From positions 494,997,501 through 495,061,500 of the forward strand of contig CM057451.1 of the NCBI GenBank assembly GCA_016271365.2: DNA of 64,000 nt. The letters run 5' to 3'. Source of the stretch: Neoceratodus forsteri. Lineage: Eukaryota; Chordata; Ceratodontiformes; Ceratodontidae. The position numbers and the translations under genes are program-made. Shown here piece by piece: positions 32,920 to 43,316 of the stretch; position 1 is the stretch's first letter, and each line of letters begins with the position of its first letter. The notes under the pieces were generated by a model that did no database searches, was not told where the DNA came from, and saw nothing but the letters and a program-made list of their open reading frames with translations.

Positions 32920-34954
32920 GCACTAATATCTGGAGCAGAGAAGTGGCAATATGCAGCTGGAATGCAGGTGTCAGAGGGGCCGAAGCAATCTACTAAACAG
33001 TCCACTGTGTCCATAGACATCTATTCGTTTCTATCAAACTTTTGGAACAATGCTCAGATGTCAGGTTCAGACAGCCTGACCCAGTCGCTCTTGGAAATGG
33101 GCCTCTGAGATAGGGCATCAGCATCAATATGATTCAGAACTGGTCTATTTTTGACAGCATAATCATATGTTGACAATGCAGAAAGCCACCAGTGCCCCGT
33201 GGTGTCTAACTTAGCTGAAGTCTGTTCATAGGTCAATGGGTTATTGTCAGTCCTCACCAATATTTTTGCCCCATAGAGCTAATCATGAAACTGGTCGACA
33301 ATGATGCATTTTAACGCAAGAAACTCCAACTTGTGCACAGAGTATTTTCGCTCTGACGGGGTCAAGCTCCTACTGGTAAATGCCACTGGTCTCAAACCAT
33401 CCTCATAGTCTTGATACAGTACAGTTCCTAGACCCTGCAGACTGGCGTCAGTATGCAGCACATAGGGTTTGGTGGGATCAGCATAAGCGAGGATGGGGGC
33501 ATGGGTGAGCTGGTATATGACTTCGTGGAAAGCTGCTTCACAGTCAGGCATCCAACGGGACCCGAAAAGTTCACCTGGGCAGAAATATGCTTTGTCTGGT
33601 TCTTTGATGGACTCTTTTTTTGTATTTCCGATTGGTAGGAGGGTAACCCTGGGTAAGATTCAAGAGTGGCCGAATCACTTTGGAAGAGTCCTTTATGAAC
33701 CGGTAGTAGTAGCCACAGAATCCCAGGAAACATTGTAGTTCTTTCAAATTGTGAGGCTGGGGCCAAGTAGTCAAGGCTTCAACTTTACTAGGATCAGTCT
33801 CTATCCCCTCTGTAGACACTATGTACCCCACATACTTCACAAAGGTTTGGAAAAACTGGCACTTGTCGATGGACAGCTTGAAGCCAAAATCTTCCAGTCA
33901 GTCTAGTACTTTGAACAGTCGATTGTCATGTTCCTCTAGGGTGCTCCCAAACACAATGACATCATCCAAGTACACCAGGCATTCTAGCAAATTCATGTCT
34001 CCCACTGCTCGTTCCATCAGTCGCTGGAAGGTGGCTGGGGCACCCAATATCCCCTGTGGCATTCTCAAGAATCCGTGGAACCCCAAAGGACAGATGAAGG
34101 CTGTCTTCTCATGGTCCTCCAGAGCCATCGGAATCTAGTAATATCCACTGTGAAGATCCAGCACCGAGAACCATTTGCTCCCATTCTAACAATCCAGATC
34201 ATCTTGTATATTCTTGTATATGGGGCATGGTATATTGATCAGGGATGGTCCACTGATTCAGAGTTCGATAATCAACACACATTCTCACAGATCCATTTTT
34301 CTTACGCACAACCACAGTGGGAGAAGCATATGGGCTCCTGGATTCTGGTATTACACCAGCGGCCGGCATTTCCCACAAATGTCTTCTCACATCGTCTATG
34401 TCTGCAGGGGCTAGGCATCGAGACCTCTCTTGAAATGGCCGTTCATCATGCAGGTGTATGTGATGCTCCACATCCTTGACACATCCCACATCCCATTCCT
34501 TCAACGAAAACACTTGATCTCTCTGGGAAAGTTTCTGGCTAATTCTAGTCTTGCATTCAGCTGGCAATGGGGAGTCACCAAAATCAAACAAGTTGGGAGT
34601 TACTCCATCTGTCTTGCCAGGGTGCTTTTTGCTGGGTAACAATGCAGTGACTGCAAAGTGTACCGTAGCTAGGGTGCATCCTCTGTTCACCTGGATTTCC
34701 TGATCTGACACATTATGAATCTGGACCATCACTCGTTGTGCATTGGCATGAGCACGAGCTGGCAAGATGCTGGGTTTAACCAATAATCCTTCCAGCAATT
34801 TTCCATCGCCTGGTGCACCCAACATCAGTATTTTGTTCTTGACATCTTTGCGGACGTGGACCTCCCCTAGAATGGTACACTGGTTGTAAGGGGCCAGTAC
34901 CATTGAAATGGGATCCTTCTTCCACGCAACCCCTACTGGTTCATCCTGGTCCAC
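32920..34954 (-). pseudogene. pol: Gypsy reverse transcriptase and RNase H
   Basis: RT: SPYASPTVVVRKKNGSVRMC, then CVDYRTLN, FHGFLRMPQGILGAPATFQR and the catalytic LVYLDDVIVF (near 33965). KYVGYIVSTEGIETDP and LKELQCFLGFCGYYYRFI follow. RNase H: VLHTDASLQGLGTVLYQ, SERKYSVHKLEFLALK, then VRTDNNPLTY and HIDADALSQR. This is the Ty3/Gypsy order. Five or more frameshifts divide it (34199, 33898, 33571, 33279, 33054). Non-functional. Confidence 0.92.
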
Positions 34955-35540
34955 TCCCTTGGGGTTCTGCGCAAATCATAGGCCCTCTTGATCAGAGCGG
35001 GAATTCTTAGGGCCCTCCCAGTCTGTCGAACTTGTTTCTCATGATAGAGTTGTGCCAGTCTCCCAAACATATGGGTGATGGTCCAAATTAACAGGGGAAC
35101 CCCATCATATAGTCCAGTAGGGGACACACTAAGGCCAGTGTCTCAACTTGCTCCTCTACACCAGTTACAGCTGCAGGAAATGACAACCAGAGGCGGACAT
35201 ATCCTAGGTAGGGATAAGACTTGTAACTCAGCCTCCACACATGTAGGCCTTCCAGGGATTGGAAAGGCACAGCAGATAAGTGTTTGTCACACCAGTACTT
35301 AAATACAATGGTCACCTGTGACCCACTGTCCAGCACAACCTGAGTAGGAATACCATTCACAGCCATGGTAGTCTCCATTGAAGGGCCCACTATTTTGGAC
35401 TAGTCTGGAGGGACAGCAGCAAGGGCCTAGACAGATGATTTAGCCACACAGGGATTTGAGTTACTACTTATTGAACCCTCACTCCAGTCATTTTCGGCAC
35501 TCCTCAACCGCTGATTCATTCTCTGAAGCTCTCCTTGAAG
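34955..35540 (-). pseudogene. pol: Gypsy protease and linker
   Basis: The frame at 35390-35088 has VVLDSGSQVTIV, a normal DSG aspartic-protease site, and GYVRLWLSF downstream. The next frame (35127-34933) leads into the RT frame. 35391-35540 connects to gag and ends at the ERV2 duplication CCTGT (35541-35545). Confidence 0.8.
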
Positions 35541-35545
35541 CCTGT
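35541..35545. repeat. ERV2 target-site duplication, left copy (CCTGT)
   Basis: CCTGT directly before the LTR start TGTAGC. The same five bases follow the other end at 40302-40306. Confidence 0.85.
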
Positions 35546-37875
35546 TGTAGCGTTGTGGAAAAATTACAGTTAGTAAATTATCAATTACAGACACTTAGAA
35601 AGGAGACAAACGGAGACGAGACTGAAGGCGGAAGAATTTAATGATTATAACAATAATCACAGCGAGAGATTACAAGTGGTACATTCTTCATTCTTCAAAA
35701 TAACAGTGTGTGTTGGCTTGCTTATATAGTGGAGGACAGCATCATCATTTCCTATGGTTTTCTATGATTGGTTCAAACAAGTACAAACATCAACTTAAAA
35801 AGCAACACTCCTATGGTATATGTATGAGCTCATCCTTGGTCAGCACAAGTATAGATAGTGTACATTCTATTATTATACATGGCTAGTAACAGTTGTCACT
35901 ACCAGTTACCAAGCTCTAGGAGGAAAAAATAGGTTTGGACTTAGGAATGTGCATAAAAGCATTTTGGCTTGTCCTGATAAGAATAAACACTAGAGATAAT
36001 CAGAAGGGTAATTTGGACACTATTCTGTGTTTCTGCTTTGCAATCACATAAGACGACTGTTTGCTATTAATTACATGGTCAGCACAAATATCAAAAGGCA
36101 CTTTAATATTGCAACTTGTGGCTTAGTTTGTCTTGTGGCTTTACAAGTTTTATATGATTCAATTATATAGGTCAACATCTGTTACACAAACACATTGGGC
36201 TGGATATTCAAACTACGCCATTCATAGGCGCAAGCCCTTGCACTGCACAAAATAGTTGAGCAGGGGTGTGTCCGGGGTGATATTCAAAGGAGTTGTGCTA
36301 TTGAGCAACTCCTTTGAATATAACCCCCCAGCCACAGCTGCGCAGTGGAACTTGTGCCACTGCAAGTTGACAGAGTGGAGCATTCAACTTGCGGTGGCGC
36401 AAGTACCATTGCGCCATGTGCAAAATCCCAATATTCAAAAGGCGACATGCAAATGGGGCTATAATTCATGCAAGGCACGGGGGGGCATTTGCATCTGATT
36501 ATGGCCCCATTTGCATGCCATTAGCATGCAGGTGCTCCGATCCCCAAGGACTTGCACCTGGCGCCCTGCCAGGCAGCAGCCGTCGGGGACCGATGCCCCC
36601 TGCAGCCCGATCACGGGCAAAACAGTGCAGGCATGGTTTAATTCCCCCACAACAGCCTGATTGCGGGCAGCAATGTGACTCCCCCCCACCTCCGAACATA
36701 TCCCTGGTGGTCCAGTGGACCGAAAAGCCCGATCGCGGGCAGTAGTGTAGAATCCCCGAATTCAGCCCTGGTGGTCTAGTGGCAAATCCGATCATGGGAT
36801 GTAGATGCTGCACAAACCCCCAACATTGCCCTGGTGGCTAGTGTCCCCCCTCCACCCACCCACAAAGCCCCACCACCCGCTAGCCCCACAGCTGGTGGGC
36901 GCAGCATCCCCTCCGTCTACCGCCCGCCGCCGCCGCTGACTGACAGCCCAGTAGGACTGACGCCCATTGGTGCAGAAGATAGAGCCAATGGGCATGCAGC
37001 CCATACCATACATGACAGTCAGTTTTGTGAATGAATCATTCACAAATCTGGACTGTCATGCTATAACATAAGCTACTGCCCCGATAGCTCTTTCTCTGCA
37101 CCAATGGTGCACCCCAACTACTGAGCTGTCATCGGCGAGCGGCTGGGCGGCGAAGCGAGAGGATGCTGCCGCCACCCGGCTGTGAAGGAACGAGTAAAGA
37201 AACACAAATGGGTGGTGGAAAGGAAGACACTACCACCAGGTATGAGAATGCAGCATCTACATCGCGACAAAATGTGCCCACTAGACCCGAAAAGTCGAGA
37301 ATTACACTCCGCCCCGTCGAACTTTGTCACTGGACCCCAAAGACATGTTAAAACATTACTGCCCGTGATGGCTGGTGAGAGTCGGATCGCTATGCCACAT
37401 AATCGAACCAGTGGGGGGTGGTGGGGGATTCACGATCGTCTGCCCTCAATCGGGCTGCAGGGAGGCACAGGGACTGGGTTGGGGCCAGCCACAGGTGGCA
37501 GCTGCTGTGTTGCACCCTGCAATGCGCAGCTCACCTGTGGGTGGCCCTCGACTTACACCTTTTTTTTTTGGCTCAAAGTTGTGCAGGCGAAGGTTGGGGG
37601 TTGCGCCTGCACAACTCTGCACAGCCGGGCTGAATATCGGGCTGTGCAGTTTATGCATGGTTCCTCCCCCTCCAGTTGAGCATGCATTCATTTGCATTGC
37701 GCTGTTGCTCAGCCTGTTTTCAGTGGCGCAGCTGCCTTCTGCTGAATATCGCAGAATGGCGCAATTTCGGACTTGCGCATGGCGCAACCCTTTTGAATAT
37801 CCGGCCCATTATGTTTTAGACCAAAATGAGATTTAGGCTGAAATATGGGGACAAACTTCTTTATCCCTTCTTACA
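35546..37875 (-). repeat. ERV2 3' LTR, split by element B1
   Basis: LTR parts at 35546-36196 and 37808-37875 join to about 720 bp, colinear with 11491-12205. The ends are TGTAAGAAGGG and CGCTACA on the minus strand. B1 fills 36197-37807. Confidence 0.92.
36197..37807. mobile_element. Foldback element B1 in the ERV2 LTR
   Basis: The left end GGGCTGGATATTCAAA and the inverted right end GGGCCGGATATTCAAA match at 15 of 16 bases. ATT flanks both sides (36194-36196 and 37808-37810). The middle is a GC-rich region with a hairpin at 37008-37060 (TTTGTGAATGA...TTCACAAA inside GACAGTC/GACTGTC). The insertion point is exact because the LTR is known from ERV1. No transposase. The many open frames on both strands are GC-driven. 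Confidence 0.88.
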
Positions 37876-37890
37876 AGCTCCCCTTGGCCC
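37876..37890 (-). promoter_or_regulatory. ERV2 polypurine tract
   Basis: The minus strand reads GGGCCAAGGGGAGC directly before the LTR start, as expected for the plus-strand primer. Confidence 0.65.
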
Positions 37891-37894
37891 TATA

Positions 37895-38910
37895 TTTCCT
37901 AATTATTATTTGTGCAACAATGCAGCTCCTCGGAGCATGTACATCTCATTACGTACTTTACGAATAGTAAGTCTTAAGCGACACAGGCCTATAATTACCA
38001 AGAACACTAAGATCACTTGCAACACAAGTAAAACTTTAAAAGACAGGACTCCTAAGGATCCCCTGCATAGCTATAAATCAAGTGCTCATTATCACTCTCA
38101 CTGAGCAATTCATGTACAACTGCTTGTGCCTTATGGGCAGTATTTTGGATTTGTATCAAATGAGTATCTTTTCGATTTAAAAGTGACTGCACAACTACTG
38201 TTAACATTTATATTCCAACCAGAAAAATCTAAGTTTATATGCACTCTACTGTACTTTACATTATTTACAAGCATTTGATCAATAGGTGTTGATGTAAGTC
38301 CACTTTCTGGCCCTGTTGTCACATTTGGGCATTCGATTGGTGTTACAGTTAAGTATATGGCATCTGAGACTGCAAAACGTAATGAGTTGTTTACACCAGC
38401 ATAGTTATAAACACTATTATCACCCCAAAGACAGTAGGACAGAGTTAACACATAAACACCATTGTCCTTTGGTGTGGCTCTGTTTATGACAAGAGACCCA
38501 TTTTTCTGTTTCCAGTCCATGTAGCTTTGCTGTGATCCAGTCTTGAGCTCTGATGCACAGCTGGACCAGCTATTAAGTATGTCCAAACACCAATTTGTAG
38601 ATATGAAAGTATGGTTGTTTTTAGTCCAGGTGGCTTTCCATGTTCGTGTCGTGTAGGCGTTTGTATCAACAGGGTCCCAGTTCCAACTGACTAACAGAGT
38701 AATGGACTGTTCATATTCACACGTGACATTAGTCTGTTCCACATTAATGTATAGAAAGTCTTATGGCTGCCACCAAGCCGATGATAATGATGCCTTGTGT
38801 CTTCATGGCTATAAACATCAAGTGCAGTATTTAATTTTCAACCAGCTTTGTTTGACACTTTTTTACACCAATCAACATGAACCCAGAATTCTTGTTTCCT
38901 TCCTCCAGCT
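37895..38910 (-). pseudogene. env: ERV2 env, cleavage region deleted
   Basis: The surface region matches ERV1 env closely (38742-38200). At about 38190 it jumps to a distal TM part with IQNTAHKAQAVVHELL, then a hydrophobic anchor (LVLQVILVFLVII) and a basic tail, ending just before the polypurine tract. The furin site and fusion peptide are missing. This copy shows the normal distance between env end and LTR. Also frameshifted near the start. Confidence 0.85.
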
Positions 38911-39779
38911 CCTTTCTTGCCACTTACTTTAACCACATATACCGTACTCTCACCTAACCGTTTGCACACTTGGTACGGTACTAACCAATTAGCATCCTTT
39001 CAAGGATTTTTCTGTTCCCAATTTCGCACCATCACTACATCTCCCTCTTCTATAGGTAGCCCCATCCTGCTACTTGCTACTTGCCTTTTTAATCTATGTT
39101 TTAGCCATTTGGAGTCTAACATTAGTAGGTACTGCTCTTGTTGATGTCGGGTTGCAGCTGACATGGCTCCCCCAGCTGCTGTCATTCCCCGTGTGCTTAC
39201 TGGTGCCATTTGAATGGTTACTGTGCCACCCCTTTTTCCAGTAAGCAGCTCATCTAACTCATCTTGCTTTTCCTGTAACTCCTAGATCTTGCTTGCAGCA
39301 TTTTGGAGTTCAGTGTACAGGCACCTAGTCTCACTAGCCTGCTCTCGTGACTGTTGTTCTAACTTAATCTGTAGAAGGGCATGATCCCTATTTAACAGAC
39401 ACAGATCCCCTAGTGCTTTTATTAGCTGTGTTCTAAAGTCAACACACTGTTGTTCTAACTCTTGGTGTTGATCTATTGGGATGCTATCTTTATACTTTGA
39501 TGTTAATTCTTCTAGTTGTTGTTGTAACTTAGCATTTTGATCCCTTTCATCCCTTAACTGAGCTACTTTATTCTGGCGACCCACAATAGTCTGATTATAC
39601 TGCCACAGCCCTTGCAATGCATTTGCAAAGATTTCCTTTTCATTTTTTACTCCCTCATTACGAAGGGACACTTGCTGAGTAAAATACAATTGTACTTGTT
39701 GATCATCAGGCACTGGTTCATATGCTTCCCCCTTTAGGTTTTTTCCTAGAAAACGGCCAATTATTGTTTCCATACTCAT
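38910..39779 (-). pseudogene. gag: ERV2 gag joined to integrase end
   Basis: Gag begins at 39779 (MSMETIIGRFLG) with the coiled-coil matrix region to 39282. A second frame (39209-39000) goes from gag (AMSAATRHQQEQ) directly into integrase end sequence (GLPIEEGDVVMV) at about 39070-39090, so roughly 4.5 kb of ERV1-equivalent sequence is missing. The rest of the integrase end continues to about 38880. Capsid, zinc knuckle, protease, RT and RNase H are absent. Confidence 0.85.
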
Positions 39780-40155
39780 TTTTTCTTATCTTTTTCTTGC
39801 TTGCCTAGTCTTTACAGCCGGGTGCACCCGTGCACTGGTGCCCTGGTCTGTCTATCTACGTTATATGGCTACCTTGTGAGGTCTGGCTTGCAAGTCCCAG
39901 CACCTTCACTTACTTACTCTGCCCCATGAGTTCCTACAGAGTTAAGCATTACTTTATATTTAAAACAATTTGAGAAGCATACAAAGCATACATCACCTGA
40001 TTGTCAAGTGGTTGTGACTGTCTGTGTGTACCTTCGTCTCTCTCACTTGAAGCCAGCAGCACCACATCTCCGAGCGTCGTCACCTTCTTATTGGGGCTCG
40101 CAAACTAACCGACCAGTAGTTAGGCAGCCTCCTCAGCATGCAGCACCAGCAATCC

Positions 40156-40173
40156 GAGTCTTTAAGGCACCAA
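40156..40173 (-). promoter_or_regulatory. ERV2 primer-binding site
   Basis: TGGTGCCTTAAAGACTCG, 17 of 18 bases as in ERV1, two bases after the LTR end. Confidence 0.6.
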
Positions 40174-40174
40174 T

Positions 40175-40301
40175 TGTAGCATTGGAAAAATTACCATTAG
40201 TAAATTATCAATTACAGATACTCAGAAAGGAGATGAATGGAGACGAGACTGAAGGCAGAAGAATTTAATGATTATAACAATAATCACAGCGAGAGATTAC
40301 A
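40175..40301 (-). repeat. ERV2 5' LTR remnant, 127 bp
   Basis: Matches 11491-11617 of the ERV1 LTR and then stops at TTACA, the same five bases that end the intact LTR. It is followed directly by the CCTGT duplication. Confidence 0.9.
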
Positions 40302-41144
40302 CCTGTATACAACTTTATCTAGGTCTTTTGTGGACCGGCATTCTCTCTTCATATGCTCATCCTTCCTACAGTCATGGCAAAATATGTTTTCTTGGATTTG
40401 GGGTGGCTGAGACATCACACTGGGTGCTGGGGCGGTGGTACTACCAACTGAAAACCTTGGTGCCATCTCTGACTGCTGTGTGGTGAGCATTTGGAGGCAT
40501 CTTGTCAATTCTCTTACTTTCATAGTCAAGACATTGAGTTTCGAGCTGCTGTCAGCAGGAGATGCCTGGGTGGATACCCCCATAGCAGATGCAGTTGGAT
40601 AAGGGTCGGTGCCTGTACTTGCAGGAGCGGCCTTCACAAAGAGACTGTTTTTTGTTTCCCTGAACTCCCTCAGCAGTTCATCCCATGGTGGCATGCCTTC
40701 ATTGGTCCCCACTTTGGAAGGGCCTTCCAATGCTGTGATCACTTGGACTGCACTCACCCTAGAATTACAATCCCCCTCTTCATCTTCAACCTCCCGGAGT
40801 TCTTTTATCAAGTCACAATAGTCTGGTGGGTTACCTCTTCTATCTGGGAGCCTTAATTGTAGGAGCTGCAATTTAAAATGCTTTGCATGTTGTAGTATAT
40901 GCCCCAACCTCACATGGTTTAAGTCACTGGTGATTACCCCACCTTTTCGGTAAGCCTTCTGCAGTGCTCTTTCTAGATGAGTAACATATGCAGACAAACT
41001 TTCCCCTGGCCATTGCTTTGTACCTTGAAATTTCCACATCAAGTTCTCCCCTGACTCAATGCTCCCAAAATTGCCTTTGAATGCAGATAGGTACTTCTGG
41101 GCAGATGCATCAGAGTTTGTGGACCTATAATAAAAATCAGGCAT
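40302..41144 (-). pseudogene. gag: Gypsy gag, C-terminal two thirds
   Basis: One open frame, about 280 codons. Begins in a capsid-like region (STNSDASAQKYLSAFKGNFG, then SAYVTHLERALQKA) that resembles the capsid C-terminal domain of Ty3-derived PNMA proteins. A Ser/Pro linker follows. A zinc knuckle near the end is C-x2-C-x4-H-x4-C (CHDCRKDEHMKREC). The first part of gag is absent and the last codons read into ERV2. Open although the rest of the element is broken. Confidence 0.8.
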
Positions 41145-41149
41145 TATAA

Positions 41150-43316
41150 TTAAGTATAAAACATGGGTAAAAACTACAGTTTCAACAACAACTTATGCAG
41201 GATACTATAAGAAGGCAATTTGATACAGATGAGTTTTTGAACACGTCTTAAGGATAAGTATAGCATTTTGGGGATCGATCTCCTGCCCAGTACACCACCC
41301 CACCAACTGGTGTACAGCCACTTCTGTTGGGGTAGCTGTTTATTTTTAACAGCAATTTGCAAATTTGGCCACTAGGGGACACTAATCTCAGCAGTGAGCC
41401 TCTAAGATGTAACCTCTAGGTGGTGCTGTCCCAAGGGCTACTACCCCTGCCAGCTTGGCTAGTAGCAGGTTAAGGGGCCTGAGTTCTGAAATGGGTGCCT
41501 CCACCCAGAGGTCAGGGTTGGTAGTGGTCAAGCTAACCAGGGCACAGCCCTCTGGGATACTGTAACCCCCCTCTTTCCCCTCTAGTGGCCTGAACACTGT
41601 ACAATAATCACTTTCACAATACCCCTGGTACACCACACAAGTACCCACACTGTTTGCACGTACCACCAGGGCTGGTTCCTCTGGTTCGACCCTGGGGACC
41701 CCCTGTAAAACAAGGTTATGCACAGCAAATAGCAACAGTACAGTACTTTGAGCACAAACTGGAACCACAGTCAGATTACATGCAGAAAAAGTTAGATCTG
41801 ATTTATTTAGGGGACTTGAACAAGGAAGGGGCAAAATCAGGTTAATTAGCTTAAAGGTTATATTAATCAAGCAGTTATGCATGTGCTTTGAGTCCCCCAC
41901 ACAGTCACACCTCTGTGTATCCAGGAGCAGAAGAGATGGGCTAGCCAGGACTGTTGCCTGGGGTTGCAGCTGGTTGGGGACTAGTGATGGAAAACACAAT
42001 ATGCACAGTACACAGTATTTGTAATCCGGAGTCAGAGGGCTCGGTTCGTAAAGGAAACGAAACAACAAGACAATCAGATGACACACTCAGATTAAGCTGT
42101 TGTTGCAGGGAGCTACTCTGGTTTTTACTCACGATACCAAAGACTGGACACAGACTGGATGAAAATCAAGACTGCAGGTGGTTAATCTGGAATGCCAGGA
42201 GAAGCAGGGCCCACACGAGTCACAGAGGCATTGTTCCTGTTCAAGCGTGCAGCAGGAGGCTGATCCCCAGGCAGTTCTCTCGTCGATGGCTTCTCTGTGC
42301 AGCAGGTAGTCTGGCTGGGCCAGTCTGGCAAGGCCTAGACCGCATGGAGACAAATTCGGATGCAGTCCGTTTTGGGCTGGATACAGCTTCCAGCAAGCAG
42401 AACACAGTTCACACAGTGGGGAACTAACTAACAACCCACTAGCAGCTCATAGTACATTTACATGTACGGGAATTCTACTGTACCAGGCAAAGCGCTCCCG
42501 GGTCACTATCATAAAGTCTCTGCACACACTGGGAGCTTGGGGGAAGCTGGAACTCTTGACAGGCCGATTGCATTCAGCAAAATCTTCGGTCTTCTTCAGG
42601 TTGAGCCTGGCCCACTTCAGTAGCTTACTTTAGTCACACAAACTTGGATTTAGTCCAAAATAATTCTCTTGTCTCCCTCTCAGGAACAGCAGCAGACATG
42701 CAAGCCAACTCAGCCCTTTCAGTTTTCCCATGTGAATCCACTCAGAATTGCTGCACAAAATACACTTGAGCTCTTCTCATTTCACGTCCCAGCTCAGAAC
42801 TAACTGAAAACTTCAAGCAGCTCGGGACTTCCCCAAGATCCAAAAGATTTGGTTGGCTGATGTGGCTGTCAGTCAAAGCAAGAGCTCCCCCTTCAGTTGC
42901 AAAAAAAGCGCAAAAAAATCTCCAAACTATAGTTCCTACAGATTTTGAATTCAGACAGCTCCTGTAGTCCGGCTACATTTTAGGTCCCACCAATACTGTT
43001 TGGTCCAATTTGCAGTCCAGGACCAAAATAGTGGAGACAAACAAAACAGTCCTTGCTACAAATAAAGCAGGTTAGACAAACTACATTATCATTATCACTC
43101 TAAATGATTTTCTGTAAATAGTTACATATTTCAACAGAGCTCCTTCTCAGATTATTTAAGCTGCAATCAGGCAGCTTTTAGAGAGACAGTACACAGAGGC
43201 TATACAGGCTCTGGTAATCACATTTAAACTGCTGAAACGCAGGACACCAGCCTGGCAGTGAGCATTTAGGCAAGCTCAAGGAAGACTTTTTGGGAACCCC
43301 CATTTGTAGGGGGTTA
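41150..43316. other. Unassigned 2.1 kb; possible LTR or unknown element
   Basis: A minus-strand frame of 232 codons (42086-41388) is open but has no motif I know, apart from a Leu-rich start and a Val/Leu-rich end. The region ends at about 43316 with TGTAGGGGGTTACA, whose reverse is TGTAACCCCCTACA, an LTR-like start. Lying just outside the broken Gypsy gag, it may hold the Gypsy 5' LTR or another element. No second copy is in the window to test this. Confidence 0.3.

Larger units (their letters stand above)
35546..40301 (-). mobile_element. ERV2: internally deleted relative of ERV1
   Basis: Same family as ERV1: LTR ends, PBS, gag start and env match closely. On the minus strand: a 127-bp 5' LTR remnant (40301-40175), PBS, gag (39779 on), a jump into the end of integrase, env surface region, a jump to the env membrane end, polypurine tract and 3' LTR (37875-35546). 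Most of capsid, protease, RT, RNase H and integrase are gone. It is flanked by CCTGT, so the shrunken right end is still the original insertion edge. Confidence 0.9.
32300..41140 (-). mobile_element. Ty3/Gypsy element, truncated at both ends and split by ERV2
   Basis: The minus-strand order is gag (41144-40302), [ERV2 40301-35546], protease, RT, RNase H and integrase (35390-32300). The integrase breaks off after its first catalytic Asp, and gag lacks its N-terminal part. The Gypsy sequence resumes exactly on both sides of the CCTGT duplication. It is older than ERV2. Confidence 0.88.

Noticed and set aside
36389..37836. Frames up to 165 codons in B1
   Set aside because: GC-rich foldback DNA; frames overlap on both strands and have no recognisable motif.
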